A stretch of 34,126 nt of DNA from Candidatus Enterocloster faecavium (GTDB taxonomy: Bacteria; Bacillota; Clostridia; Lachnospirales; Lachnospiraceae), in assembly GCA_019118585.1 (NCBI GenBank), contig DWYS01000008.1, positions 1-34,126 on the forward strand, given 5' to 3'. A model generated the notes under the pieces. The model was not told the DNA's origin and searched no databases. It worked only from the letters and a program-made list of their open reading frames with translations. The position numbers were made by a program, and so were the translations under genes. The number at the start of each line of letters is the position of its first letter. The first letter of the stretch is position 1. Positions 25,093 to 33,907 of the stretch are shown here, piece after piece.

Positions 25093-25110
25093 CAAAAAGG
25101 AAGACCATAC

Positions 25111-25956
25111 ATGGAATCAAAACATAGCAAATATATTCTCATTGCACTGACTGTCCTGTGCGTGCTTTTGATCGGCATCACCTCCCTGAGAGATGGGATC
25201 ATGGAGCCGCTGCGCACCGGCGTCGGATATTTTCTGATCCCCATCCAGACCGGAGTAAACCGGGTAGGTACGGGAATTTATAATGAACTGACTGATTTAA
25301 ACCGGCTCAAATCCGCTTTGGATGAAAATGACCGGCTGAAGGAGCAGATTGCCCGGCTGACGGAGGACAACAACCGTCTTCAGGCCCAGCAGTCGGAGCT
25401 TGAGCGGCTGCGGGAGCTCTACGAGCTGGATCAGGACTATATGCAGTATGAGAAGATCGGGGCCAGAATTATTGCCAGGGATTCCGCAAAATGGTTCCAG
25501 GTTTTTCGGATCAACAAGGGCTCCGCGGACGGCGTGGAGGTGGATATGAACGTAGTGGCGGACGGGGGCCTGGTAGGCATTGTTACCGATGTGGGTGCCA
25601 ATTACGCTACGGTCCGCTCTATTATTGATGACTCCAGCCGTGTCAGCGCCATGCCGGTAGATTCCGAGTACAACTGTATTGTAGCCGGGGACCTGACGCT
25701 GTACGAGAACGGACGGCTGCGGATCACCGATTTTTCCAAGGACGGGGTGGTGAAGGACGGGGACCAGATCGTCACCTCCAACATCAGCTCCAAATTCCTG
25801 CCGGGGATCCTCATCGGATATGCGGCGGATGTGACCATGGACTCGGAACATCTGACCCAGTCCGGCTATCTGATCCCGGTGGTGGATTTCGACAATCTTC
25901 AGGAGGTACTGATCATTACAGAGTTAAAAGACACGGGGGAGGCGGCAGAAGAGTAG
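25111..25956 (+). CDS. mreC: rod shape-determining protein MreC
   Basis: MreC is a membrane-anchored scaffold of the elongasome that activates PBP2-RodA. The 281-residue product has one N-terminal membrane helix (residues 8-25), a coiled coil at about residues 63-100, and the tandem beta-barrel domain with GARIIARDSAKWFQVFRINKGSADGV and GLVGIVTDVG. AAGGAAG precedes the ATG. Genes for its partners mreD, pbp2 and rodA lie downstream in the same run, but mreB is absent from its usual place. Confidence 0.96.
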   Translation: MESKHSKYILIALTVLCVLLIGITSLRDGIMEPLRTGVGYFLIPIQTGVNRVGTGIYNELTDLNRLKSALDENDRLKEQIARLTEDNNRLQAQQSELERLRELYELDQDYMQYEKIGARIIARDSAKWFQVFRINKGSADGVEVDMNVVADGGLVGIVTDVGANYATVRSIIDDSSRVSAMPVDSEYNCIVAGDLTLYENGRLRITDFSKDGVVKDGDQIVTSNISSKFLPGILIGYAADVTMDSEHLTQSGYLIPVVDFDNLQEVLIITELKDTGEAAEE

Positions 25957-25957
25957 A

Positions 25958-26500
25958 ATGAATGTAAATGCAAACATCCGGATGAAGCAGGCGCTTTTGA
26001 ATGTTCTGCTGATTCTTCTCGCTTTTACCGTACAGCACTGTGTATTCCCGCTCCTTCCCTTTCTGGCGGCTACGCCTAATCTGCTGCTGATTCTGACCTT
26101 TTCCTTTGGCTTTATCCAGGGAAAAACCTCAGGAATGATTTTTGGCCTTCTTTCCGGTCTGCTGATGGATTTGTTCTACAGCGGGCCATTTGGCTTTTAT
26201 TCCCTGATCCTGATTTATATCGGCTATTTTAATGGTATTTTTACCAAATACTATTACGAGGACTATATTACCCTGCCCCTGATCCTCAGCGTGTTCAACG
26301 AGCTGGTTTACTGTATGTATATCTACGTATTCCGCTTCCTGATTCGGGGGCGTCTGAACCTTCCTTATTATTTCTGGCATCTGATGGTGCCGGAGATCAT
26401 TTTTACGGTTGTGACTACGCTGCTGGTTTACCGGCTGTTCTTGTCGGCCAGCCGCCGTCTGGAGGATATGGCAAAAAGGAGAGATTCCACCATTGTTTAG
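25958..26500 (+). CDS. mreD: rod shape-determining protein MreD
   Basis: MreD is the small polytopic membrane subunit of the elongasome. The 180-residue product has about five or six hydrophobic helices and the family-like stretch FGFIQGKTSGMIFGLLSGLLMDLFYSGPFGFYSL. The start lies one base after the mreC stop codon, and its end overlaps the first bases of the PBP2 gene, pointing to translational coupling. Confidence 0.93.
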   Translation: MNVNANIRMKQALLNVLLILLAFTVQHCVFPLLPFLAATPNLLLILTFSFGFIQGKTSGMIFGLLSGLLMDLFYSGPFGFYSLILIYIGYFNGIFTKYYYEDYITLPLILSVFNELVYCMYIYVFRFLIRGRLNLPYYFWHLMVPEIIFTVVTTLLVYRLFLSASRRLEDMAKRRDSTIV

Positions 26501-29417
26501 CGAATTGTACGAGATTATCAGGGATTTTTTAAAACGGCTTTTTACCTCAAGACTATTTGCGCTGGCAGTGATCTTTACCCTGATGTTTTCCGGCCTTGTG
26601 GTAAAGCTGTTTCATATGCAGATTCTGGACGGCGCCCAGTACCAGTCCGACTATATGCAGCGGACGGAGCAGACCGTGATCACGCCCGGGACCAGAGGAA
26701 ATATCTATGACCGCAACGGAAATGTGCTGGCTTACAATGAACTGGCATATACGGTGACCATCCGGGATGTGGGCGCCTACTCCGGCGATGAGGAGCGCAA
26801 CGCCATGCTGTACCGTCTGGTCCGGATCCTGGAGAAGCATGATGAGACGGTTGAAGGGCGCTTTGAGGTGGCGATGGATGAAACCGGAGAAATGTATTTT
26901 ACCTTTACGGGCCAGGCGACAAAGAACCGCTTCATGCTGAATTACTACGGTCTTTCCTCCACCAGCGAGCTGGATGACGAACAGGGCCGCCATCCTACGG
27001 ACATTACAGCCCGCCAGGCCTTTGAAGACAAGAAAGAGGAGTACGGCCTGAACAAGATGAAGGATGAGCAGGGAAATCCCCTGATGTTGTCAGACCGTAC
27101 GGCCCTGAACATGGTGAATATCATATTTACCATGAAGCTGACAGAATACCAGAAATATGAGGCGACTACCGTATCGGAAGGGATTGCCGAGGAGACCATG
27201 GCGGAGATCAATGAAAACATTGCGGACCTCCAGGGAGTGGAGGTGGGACAGACCTCCGTCAGGGTTTACAACGACAGCCTGTACTTTGCTCCTATTATCG
27301 GCTACACAGGAAAAATACAGGAGGACCAGCTGGAAGAGCTGAACCAGCAGTGGCGGGAAACGGATGAGGCTGCCGCTCTCGGGGAAGACAGCGAGGACAA
27401 ATACAACCTGAACGATGTAGTGGGACGTACCGGCATCGAGCAGTCCATGGAGCTGGAGCTTCAGGGAGAAAAGGGCTACACACGCATGTATGTGGACAAT
27501 ATGGGACGTCCGAGGGAAGTGATCGAGCAGAAAGACCCCACCGCGGGGGATGACATTTATCTGACCATCGACCGGGACCTGCAGATCGGTATCTACCGGC
27601 TGATCGAGCAGCAGCTGGCCGGTATTCTGGTGGACAAGCTGCGGCTGGAAGTGGACCCGGAGGAGAACGCCAGACTGGCGGCATCCAAGAAACTGATCCC
27701 GGTAAAGGATGCCTACTATCAGCTGATCAACAATAATGTGCTGTCCCTGGAGGATATGGGAGGAGAAGGGGCACAGCCGATCGAACAGGAGATTTACAGC
27801 ATCTATCAGTCCTCGAAAGCCAGAATCCTGGACGGTATCCGCAGCCAGCTGACCAGTGAACATCCTCAGGCCATGAACGACCTGCCGGAGGATATGAGGA
27901 CGTATATGAATTACATCTATTCCTATCTGTCCGGGGAGGCCGGCGTGATCCTCAGGGATCAGATTGACCGCAGCAGCGACAGCTATCAGGCCTGGGCTGC
28001 CGGAACCATCAGCCTCCGGGAGTATATTTACAGCGGAATCGCGGACAGCTGGGTAGACACCACAAAGCTGGATGTTGCCAGCCGCTATTCCGATGCAGAT
28101 GATATCTTTGCCCAGCTGGTGGAATATGTGATTTCCAGTCTGGAAAATGATGGGGCCTTTACAAAAGAAGTGTTCCGGTATCTGATCAACGACGGCACGA
28201 TCACCGGCCGTCAGCTGTGTCTGGCTCTTTATGCCCAGGGCGTTCTGGGGGAGGACCCTCAGGCAGTGGCGGCTTTGAGCGCAGGAGGAGAGGAGTACGC
28301 CTTTAATTTTATCCGCAATAAAATTTCAAATATTGAGATCACCCCTGCACAGCTTGCCCTTGATCCCTGCACAGCCGGCGTGGTGGTGACAGACGTCAAT
28401 ACCGGGGAGGTGCGGGCACTTGTAACCTATCCCAGCTATGACAACAACCGGATGTCTGGAAGCGTGGACCCTGCCTATTTTGCCAAGCTGCAGAGCGACC
28501 TGTCCAACCCGCTCTACAACAACGCCACACAGGCCAGCAAGGCGCCCGGCTCCACCTTTAAACCCATTACCGTAATTGCAGCCATGGAGGAAGGAGCAGC
28601 CAATACAACGGAAACGATTGTCTGCACGGGTATTTATGAGAACATCGATCTTCCCCTGCGCTGCTGGATCTATCCGGGGCGCCATAACGCGGAAACGCTG
28701 GTGGAGGGGATCCAGAATTCCTGCAACTATGTGATGGCGGAGCTGGCCCACCGTCTGTCTACCCAGCCGGACGGAACCTACTCACCGGAAAAAGGACTGG
28801 AACTTTTGAAAAAGTATGCGACCATGTTCGGACTGGATCATACCTCCGGTGTGGAGCTGCCGGAAGTGGCACCCCACATTTCCGATACGGACCCGGAGCG
28901 TTCCTCCATCGGACAGGGAACCAATTCTTACTCCAATGTGCAGCTGGCCCGCTATGTGGCGGCTGTGGCCAACCGGGGCACCGTGTTTGAACTGAGCCTT
29001 CTGGATAAGCGGACGGATTCCGATGGCAATCTTCTGGAGGACTATACGCCCGAGGTCCATGCCCAGCTGGAGATTTCCGAGGAGACCTGGAATACGGTCC
29101 ACGAGGGAATGCGCCGGGTTATCACCAACAGCAGCACGCGGCGGATCTTCCAGAATCTGCCTGTATCCGTAGCAGGAAAGACCGGTACGGCCGAGGAGAA
29201 CAAGAACAGAGGAAACCACGCGTTCTTCGTATCCTTTGCCCCTTACGAGAATCCGGAAATCGCAGTAACGGTCAATATTCCTTACGGCTATACCAGTGCC
29301 AATGCGGCAACGCTGGGCGAGCGGGTTTATGAATATTATTATGGATATACCACTCTGGATGATATCACGAATTCCGGTGCCCTTGGCGTTAATGATGTGA
29401 CTATCAACGGAGAGTAA
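26493..29417 (+). CDS. mrdA: penicillin-binding protein 2, elongasome transpeptidase with large insertion
   Basis: This class B PBP crosslinks lateral-wall peptidoglycan with RodA. The 974-residue protein has a short cytoplasmic tail, one membrane helix (about residues 20-42) and the pedestal region with TPGTRGNIYDRNGNVLAYNE. The transpeptidase motifs are SxxK at Ser687 (STFK), SxN at Ser743-Asn745 (SCN) and KTG at Lys896. It is much longer than E. coli PBP2 (633 residues), because about 245 mostly helical residues (roughly 380-625) lie between LTIDRDLQ and AGVVVTDVNTGEV. I see no ATG near the start. TTG 26493, overlapping the end of mreD and 11 bases after AAAGGAGA, is the best start; TTG 26505 is an alternative. 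Confidence 0.93.
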   Translation: MFSELYEIIRDFLKRLFTSRLFALAVIFTLMFSGLVVKLFHMQILDGAQYQSDYMQRTEQTVITPGTRGNIYDRNGNVLAYNELAYTVTIRDVGAYSGDEERNAMLYRLVRILEKHDETVEGRFEVAMDETGEMYFTFTGQATKNRFMLNYYGLSSTSELDDEQGRHPTDITARQAFEDKKEEYGLNKMKDEQGNPLMLSDRTALNMVNIIFTMKLTEYQKYEATTVSEGIAEETMAEINENIADLQGVEVGQTSVRVYNDSLYFAPIIGYTGKIQEDQLEELNQQWRETDEAAALGEDSEDKYNLNDVVGRTGIEQSMELELQGEKGYTRMYVDNMGRPREVIEQKDPTAGDDIYLTIDRDLQIGIYRLIEQQLAGILVDKLRLEVDPEENARLAASKKLIPVKDAYYQLINNNVLSLEDMGGEGAQPIEQEIYSIYQSSKARILDGIRSQLTSEHPQAMNDLPEDMRTYMNYIYSYLSGEAGVILRDQIDRSSDSYQAWAAGTISLREYIYSGIADSWVDTTKLDVASRYSDADDIFAQLVEYVISSLENDGAFTKEVFRYLINDGTITGRQLCLALYAQGVLGEDPQAVAALSAGGEEYAFNFIRNKISNIEITPAQLALDPCTAGVVVTDVNTGEVRALVTYPSYDNNRMSGSVDPAYFAKLQSDLSNPLYNNATQASKAPGSTFKPITVIAAMEEGAANTTETIVCTGIYENIDLPLRCWIYPGRHNAETLVEGIQNSCNYVMAELAHRLSTQPDGTYSPEKGLELLKKYATMFGLDHTSGVELPEVAPHISDTDPERSSIGQGTNSYSNVQLARYVAAVANRGTVFELSLLDKRTDSDGNLLEDYTPEVHAQLEISEETWNTVHEGMRRVITNSSTRRIFQNLPVSVAGKTGTAEENKNRGNHAFFVSFAPYENPEIAVTVNIPYGYTSANAATLGERVYEYYYGYTTLDDITNSGALGVNDVTINGE

Positions 29418-29433
29418 AAAGAAAGGTGATTGT

Positions 29434-30102
29434 ATGCGCAGTTCGGTTGTGATTAAAAGCAGCAAAGCCGGAATGACTGTAATTCTGGACAGCCAGATTC
29501 CCTTTTCGGAGCTTCTGGAGGCAGTGGGGAAAAAATTTCGGGAGAGCGCCCGGTTCTGGGGAGCGGTCCAGATGACCCTTACCCTGGAAGGGAGGCCCCT
29601 GACTGCCAAAGAGGAATTGCAGATTGTCGATACGATTACGAGAAATTCACAGATCGAGGTCCTCTGTCTCCTGGATACGGATGCGCAGAGAATTGAACGC
29701 TGTGAAAAGGCACTGAATGATAAGCTGATGGAGCTGAACTCCAGGACCGGCCAGTTTTACAGGGGGACTCTGGCTAAAGGAGATGTGCTGGAATCGGAGG
29801 TCAGCGTAGTGGTGATCGGCGATGTGGAGCACGGGGCCAGAATCATCTCCAAGGGCAATATCGTGGTCTTGGGGGCTCTGAAAGGGACGGCGGCTGCCGG
29901 TATGGCAGGAAACGCCCAGGCTGTGGTGGTAGCCCTGGAGATGGCACCTACCCAGATCCGCATCTGCGATGCCACCAGCCGCTTTAATGAACGAAACCGC
30001 CGTCTGGGCCGGGGACCTATGATTGCTTCAGTGGTCCAGGAAGAGCTGCAAATTCAGCCCATTAAAAAAACATTTCTAAACAATATGTTAAATTTACCAT
30101 GA
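29434..30102 (+). CDS. minC: septum site-determining protein MinC
   Basis: MinC inhibits FtsZ polymerisation away from midcell, acting with MinD. The 222-residue product has an N-terminal FtsZ-inhibiting domain (VVIKSSKAGMTVILD) and the C-terminal beta-helix domain with EVSVVVIGDVEHGARIISKGN and VVLGALKGTAAAG, which binds MinD. Start ATG after AAAGGTGAT, 16 bases after the PBP2 gene. It is separated from minD by a 108-base gap with palindromes. Confidence 0.95.
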   Translation: MRSSVVIKSSKAGMTVILDSQIPFSELLEAVGKKFRESARFWGAVQMTLTLEGRPLTAKEELQIVDTITRNSQIEVLCLLDTDAQRIERCEKALNDKLMELNSRTGQFYRGTLAKGDVLESEVSVVVIGDVEHGARIISKGNIVVLGALKGTAAAGMAGNAQAVVVALEMAPTQIRICDATSRFNERNRRLGRGPMIASVVQEELQIQPIKKTFLNNMLNLP

Positions 30103-30145
30103 TGCGAAAAAAATACTGGTAAATTGGCGCAATTTAAGGTAGAAT
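30091..30145 (+). promoter_or_regulatory. palindromes and possible promoter in the minC-minD gap
   Basis: AATTTACCA (30091-30099) and TGGTAAATT (30117-30125) form a perfect 9-bp inverted repeat with a 17-base spacer, abutting the minC stop. AAATTG-GCG-CAATTT at 30121-30135 is a second palindrome sharing bases with the first. TAGAAT at 30140-30145 could be a -10, but the -35 at the right distance (TGGTAA) is weak. A regulated internal minD promoter is possible. Confidence 0.4.
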
Positions 30146-30210
30146 AATAGAGTGGAGCAGCCTATGGTGCGGCTTCATGATTATAGGTTCTTTTTCAGGA
30201 GGGATTCATT

Positions 30211-31002
30211 ATGAGCGAGGTCATTGTGATTACTTCCGGAAAAGGCGGGGTCGGCAAGACGACTACCTCTGCCAATGTGGGGACCGGACTGGCCATGCTG
30301 GGAAAGCGTGTTGTCCTGATTGATACGGATATCGGGCTTCGCAATCTTGATGTGGTTATGGGACTGGAGAACCGCATTGTCTACAATCTGGTGGACGTGG
30401 TGGAAGGCAACTGCCGTATGAAGCAGGCCCTGATAAAGGACAAAAGATATCCTAATCTCTATCTGCTGCCGGCGGCGCAGACCAGGGACAAGACTTCCGT
30501 GAACCCGGAACAGATGGTCAAACTGGTGGATAATCTCCGGTCGGATTTTGACTACATACTGCTGGACTGCCCTGCAGGCATCGAGCAGGGGTTCCGCAAC
30601 GCTATCGCCGGTGCAGACCGGGCTTTGGTGGTGACAACGCCGGAGGTATCTGCCATTCGGGATGCAGACCGCATTATCGGTCTTCTGGAGCAGGAAGAGC
30701 TGGAGGAGATTGATCTGATCGTGAACCGAATCCGCATGGACATGGTCTGGCGGGGGGATATGATGTCCTTGAGCGATGTGACGGATATCCTGGCAGTGAA
30801 TGTGATCGGTGCTATTCCCGATGACGAGAACATTGTCATATCCACCAATCAGGGAGAACCCCTGGTTGGACTTGGCTCTGCTGCCGGACAGGCTTACCTG
30901 GAGATTTGCCGCCGGATCATGGGAGAGAATATCCCTGTTGTCGGACCGGAACCTCACCGCAGCGTCCTGGCCAGGCTTCGCAGCATTTTGAAGCGGGCTT
31001 AG
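30211..31002 (+). CDS. minD: septum site-determining ATPase MinD
   Basis: MinD is a ParA/MinD-family ATPase that binds the membrane when ATP-bound and recruits MinC. In the 263-residue product the deviant Walker A motif is GKGGVGKTT at residues 10-18, with Lys11 and Lys16. The switch regions are DTDIGLRNLD and DCPAGIEQGF. The C-terminal amphipathic helix (SVLARLRSILKRA) is the membrane-targeting sequence. The ribosome binding site is CAGGAGGGA. Confidence 0.97.
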   Translation: MSEVIVITSGKGGVGKTTTSANVGTGLAMLGKRVVLIDTDIGLRNLDVVMGLENRIVYNLVDVVEGNCRMKQALIKDKRYPNLYLLPAAQTRDKTSVNPEQMVKLVDNLRSDFDYILLDCPAGIEQGFRNAIAGADRALVVTTPEVSAIRDADRIIGLLEQEELEEIDLIVNRIRMDMVWRGDMMSLSDVTDILAVNVIGAIPDDENIVISTNQGEPLVGLGSAAGQAYLEICRRIMGENIPVVGPEPHRSVLARLRSILKRA

Positions 31003-31010
31003 AAGGGCAG

Positions 31011-31301
31011 GTGCTGGGTTTGGCATGGTTTGGCAGATTTGATACAAAGGGTTCCGGAAGGACCGCTGCCTCCAGGCTCAGGCTGATTCTGGTGTCAGAT
31101 AAAGCGGATTGCCCTCCGGAGCTGATCCAGAGTCTTCAGAACGATATGATTCATGTCATATCCAGATACATGGAGATTGAGAAGGATCAGGTTCAGCTGC
31201 GTATGGAGCCCCAGCCCCACAGACCGGGGACAGATGGGCGGCTGGCCGTTCTTTACGCCAATATACCCGTTCGCTCCATACCGAATAAGGGGATTTATTA
31301 G
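31011..31301 (+). CDS. minE: cell division topological specificity factor MinE
   Basis: MinE stimulates MinD ATPase and drives Min oscillation. The 96-residue product has the N-terminal MinD-contact segment TAASRLRLILVSDKA and the dimerisation domain with ELIQSLQNDMIHVISRYMEIEKDQVQLRM. It is divergent, and its extreme N terminus (LGLAWFGRF) stands where MinE normally has a short membrane-binding helix. The frame is open into minD; GTG 31011, after AGAAGGGCAG and eight bases past the minD stop, is the likely start. A TTG at 31020 is another option. Confidence 0.85.
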   Translation: MLGLAWFGRFDTKGSGRTAASRLRLILVSDKADCPPELIQSLQNDMIHVISRYMEIEKDQVQLRMEPQPHRPGTDGRLAVLYANIPVRSIPNKGIY

Positions 31302-31303
31302 AT

Positions 31304-32422
31304 ATGATTTTTGAATACAACTTTCGGAACTACAATTTTCGCCTGATCCTGTACATGGTTGCATTGAGCATCCTGGGAGTTCTGGTAATCCGCAGTGCTA
31401 CCAATATGGATGAGTCTATGGTAAACCGGCAGATTTTCGGAGTCGTGATCGGCTTAACGGCGGCTATAGGCTTATCCCTGCTGGATTATCACCGGATTCT
31501 GAGCATGGGCTGGCTGGTATATGCAGGCTGCCTGGTTTTGCTGGCAGCGGTATTTCTCTGGGGAAACAATGTAAATAACGCAAAGCGCTGGATTGTCCTT
31601 CCCGGAATCGGGCAGATACAGCCCTCTGAATTTGTAAAAATTGGTCTGATCGTATTCTTCTCCTGGTATTTTATGAAGTACCAGGAGAAGCTGAATCAGC
31701 CATCCACAGTGGCTGCGGCGGCTGCGCTTTTTGCGGTTCCCGCCTATCTGGTTTACGCCCAGCCTAATCTGTCCACCAGTCTGGTGATGGTGGTGATCGT
31801 GGCGGGAATCGTGTTTGCCAGCGGCATAAGCTACCGCTGGATTGCAGGTACCCTGGCGGTCGTGATTCCCGTTGGGGCCACCTTTATCTATCTGCTGATG
31901 AACGGGATGATTCCCTTTATCAAAGAATATCAGGCGGGGCGGATCCTGGCGTGGATTAACCCGGAAAAGTATGAGCAGTCCTATTACCAGCAGGCCAATT
32001 CCATCACGGCCATCGGTTCCGGCCAGCTGACCGGAAAGGGACTCTATAACACCACCATCGCCTCTGTTAAAAACGGCAACTTTCTGTCAGAGGAGCAGAC
32101 GGATTTCATTTTCGCTGTGATCGGCGAGGAGCTGGGGTTTGTCGGCTGCATGATAGTGATCATATTATTTCTGCTGATCGTTTATGAGTGCCTTCTGACC
32201 GCGGCCCGCGCGAAGGATCTGGGAGGAAGATTGATCTGTGCGGGAATGGCCACCTTGATTGCCTTTCAGGGCTTTGCGAATATTGCGGTAGCCACAGGAG
32301 TCTTTCCCAATACCGGTCTGCCCCTGCCTTTTATCAGCTTTGGCAGCAGCTCCTTGATCAGCATATTCCTGGGAATGGGAGTGGTGCTGAATGTAGGACT
32401 TCAGCGGGAAAAGAGACATTGA
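31304..32422 (+). CDS. rodA: SEDS peptidoglycan glycosyltransferase RodA
   Basis: RodA polymerises glycan strands from lipid II and pairs with the class B PBP encoded upstream. The 372-residue product has about ten membrane helices, the SEDS motifs NNAKRWIVLPGIGQIQPSEFVKIG and EEQTDFIFAVIGEELGF, and the closing signature TGLPLPFISFGSSSL. It starts two bases after the minE stop. Presence beside PBP2, MreC and MreD favours RodA over FtsW. Confidence 0.95.
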   Translation: MIFEYNFRNYNFRLILYMVALSILGVLVIRSATNMDESMVNRQIFGVVIGLTAAIGLSLLDYHRILSMGWLVYAGCLVLLAAVFLWGNNVNNAKRWIVLPGIGQIQPSEFVKIGLIVFFSWYFMKYQEKLNQPSTVAAAAALFAVPAYLVYAQPNLSTSLVMVVIVAGIVFASGISYRWIAGTLAVVIPVGATFIYLLMNGMIPFIKEYQAGRILAWINPEKYEQSYYQQANSITAIGSGQLTGKGLYNTTIASVKNGNFLSEEQTDFIFAVIGEELGFVGCMIVIILFLLIVYECLLTAARAKDLGGRLICAGMATLIAFQGFANIAVATGVFPNTGLPLPFISFGSSSLISIFLGMGVVLNVGLQREKRH

Positions 32423-32463
32423 CAGCGAGATGCATGCGACGACTTTCAAGGAGGGTATAAATA

Positions 32464-32859
32464 ATGAATGTAGGTTTGGTAGCCCATGATTCCAAAAAGA
32501 AACTGATGCAGAACTTCTGCATCGCATATAGGGGGATCCTCAACAAACACAGCCTGTTTGCGACCGGGACCACCGGGCGTCTGATTGAGGATGTGGCAAA
32601 TCTGTCCATCCATAAATTCTTGGCAGGTCATCTGGGAGGAATGCAGCAGATGGCGGCTATGATCGAACACAATGAGATGGACCTGGTTATTTTCCTGAGA
32701 GACCCCTTCTGTCCCAAAAATCACGAGCCGGATGTCAACGATGTGGTTCGTCTCTGCGACAGTTATAATATTCCTCTGGCCACAAACCTGGCTACGGCAG
32801 AACTGCTGATCAAGGCTTTGGACAGAGGTGACTTGGAGTGGAGAGAGGCGTACCGGTAA
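32464..32859 (+). CDS. mgsA: methylglyoxal synthase
   Basis: MgsA converts dihydroxyacetone phosphate to methylglyoxal and phosphate, a bypass used when phosphate is short or sugar phosphates accumulate. The 131-residue product begins VGLVAHDSKK and contains the phosphate-binding FATGTTGRLIE, HLGGMQQMAAMI and FLRDPFCPKNHEPDVN, which are family-specific. AAGGAGGG precedes the start. Its stop overlaps the next start as TAATG. GpsA, encoded earlier in the window, uses the same substrate, but no regulatory link is visible. Confidence 0.97.
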   Translation: MNVGLVAHDSKKKLMQNFCIAYRGILNKHSLFATGTTGRLIEDVANLSIHKFLAGHLGGMQQMAAMIEHNEMDLVIFLRDPFCPKNHEPDVNDVVRLCDSYNIPLATNLATAELLIKALDRGDLEWREAYR

Positions 32860-33818
32860 TGAGACTTCGGAAAATCCTGACAGGGGGCCTGCTGATTCTC
32901 GGAGCAGCGGCTCTGACAGGCTGCAGTGCCGGATTGAAGGACAGCTACCAGATTGAGGAGCGGATTGAAGGAAGAGTACTTCCTGAGGAGGAGGCTCTGG
33001 CTTCTGCCTTCGCATCGGATCTGTGCGTTGTGACCGGAGACTCCCCGACAGACCCTGAGGTGACGGCTGAGGCTGCTGCGGTCTTTGATCTGGATGGCAG
33101 GGATGTTATATACAGCAAGAATGCTTTTGAGCGTCTTTATCCTGCCAGCATCACCAAGGTGATGACCGCGCTGGTTGCGATCAAATACGGAAATCTGGCA
33201 GATGAGGTGACGGTAACGGAGGATGCGGTGATCACTGAGAGCGGGGCTACTCTGGCAGGCATCGAGCCGGGGGACCGGCTGACGCTGGAACAACTGCTCT
33301 ACGGGCTGCTGCTTCCCTCAGGCAACGATGCGGGAGCGGCGATTGCGGTCCACATGTCCGGCAGCATAGAAGCCTTTGCAGATCTGATGAACGAGGAGGC
33401 CAGGAAACTGGGAGCAGTGGATACCCACTTTGTCAATCCCCATGGTCTGACGGACCCGGAACACTATACCACGGCCTATGATCTTTATCTTATTTTCAAT
33501 GAAGCATTAAAGCAGCCGGAATTCCGCAAAATGACGGGTACGACCTCCTACACGGCAGTCTACCGCAACGGAAAGGGAGAATCCGTGACGAAAACTTGGA
33601 GCGGGGGCAACTGGTATATGACGGGAGAACGGCAGGAACCAGATGGTCTGACGGTTTTCGGAGGAAAGACCGGCACCACAAGCGCAGCAGGCTACTGCCT
33701 GATCATGGCCAGCCGGGATGCTCAGGACCACGAATATGTTTCTGTGGTACTGAAAGCAGACAGCCGGCCAGGATTATATGATAATATGTCGAATATAATT
33801 TCCAAAATCGTCAAATAG
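32859..33818 (+). CDS. D-alanyl-D-alanine carboxypeptidase, lipoprotein
   Basis: This is a low-molecular-weight PBP of the peptidase S11 family (DacA/DacF type) that trims the terminal D-Ala of peptidoglycan stem peptides. The 319-residue product has a lipoprotein signal with lipobox LTGC and Cys22, so it is tethered to the outer face of the membrane rather than by a C-terminal helix. Active-site motifs are SITK at residues 97-100, SGN at 154-156 and KTG at 270-272. The protein ends soon after the catalytic domain, without the long C-terminal beta domain of PBP5. The ATG overlaps the mgsA stop (TAATG), suggesting coupling. Confidence 0.92.
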   Translation: MRLRKILTGGLLILGAAALTGCSAGLKDSYQIEERIEGRVLPEEEALASAFASDLCVVTGDSPTDPEVTAEAAAVFDLDGRDVIYSKNAFERLYPASITKVMTALVAIKYGNLADEVTVTEDAVITESGATLAGIEPGDRLTLEQLLYGLLLPSGNDAGAAIAVHMSGSIEAFADLMNEEARKLGAVDTHFVNPHGLTDPEHYTTAYDLYLIFNEALKQPEFRKMTGTTSYTAVYRNGKGESVTKTWSGGNWYMTGERQEPDGLTVFGGKTGTTSAAGYCLIMASRDAQDHEYVSVVLKADSRPGLYDNMSNIISKIVK

Positions 33819-33821
33819 TGA

Positions 33822-33857
33822 TTGCGTTTTATAGGGAGTTATACTATAATTATAGTA
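33822..33857 (+). promoter_or_regulatory. promoter overlapped by a 16-bp palindrome
   Basis: TTGCGT (33822-33827) and TATAAT (33845-33850) are 17 bases apart. The -10 sits inside the perfect palindrome TACTATAATTATAGTA (33842-33857). The position would suit a repressor binding site for the gene starting at 33908. The -35 matches only three of six positions. Confidence 0.5.
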
Positions 33858-33907
33858 ATCTTAATTGATTTTTTATACAACATATATAACTCAAGGAGGA
33901 GATCAAT

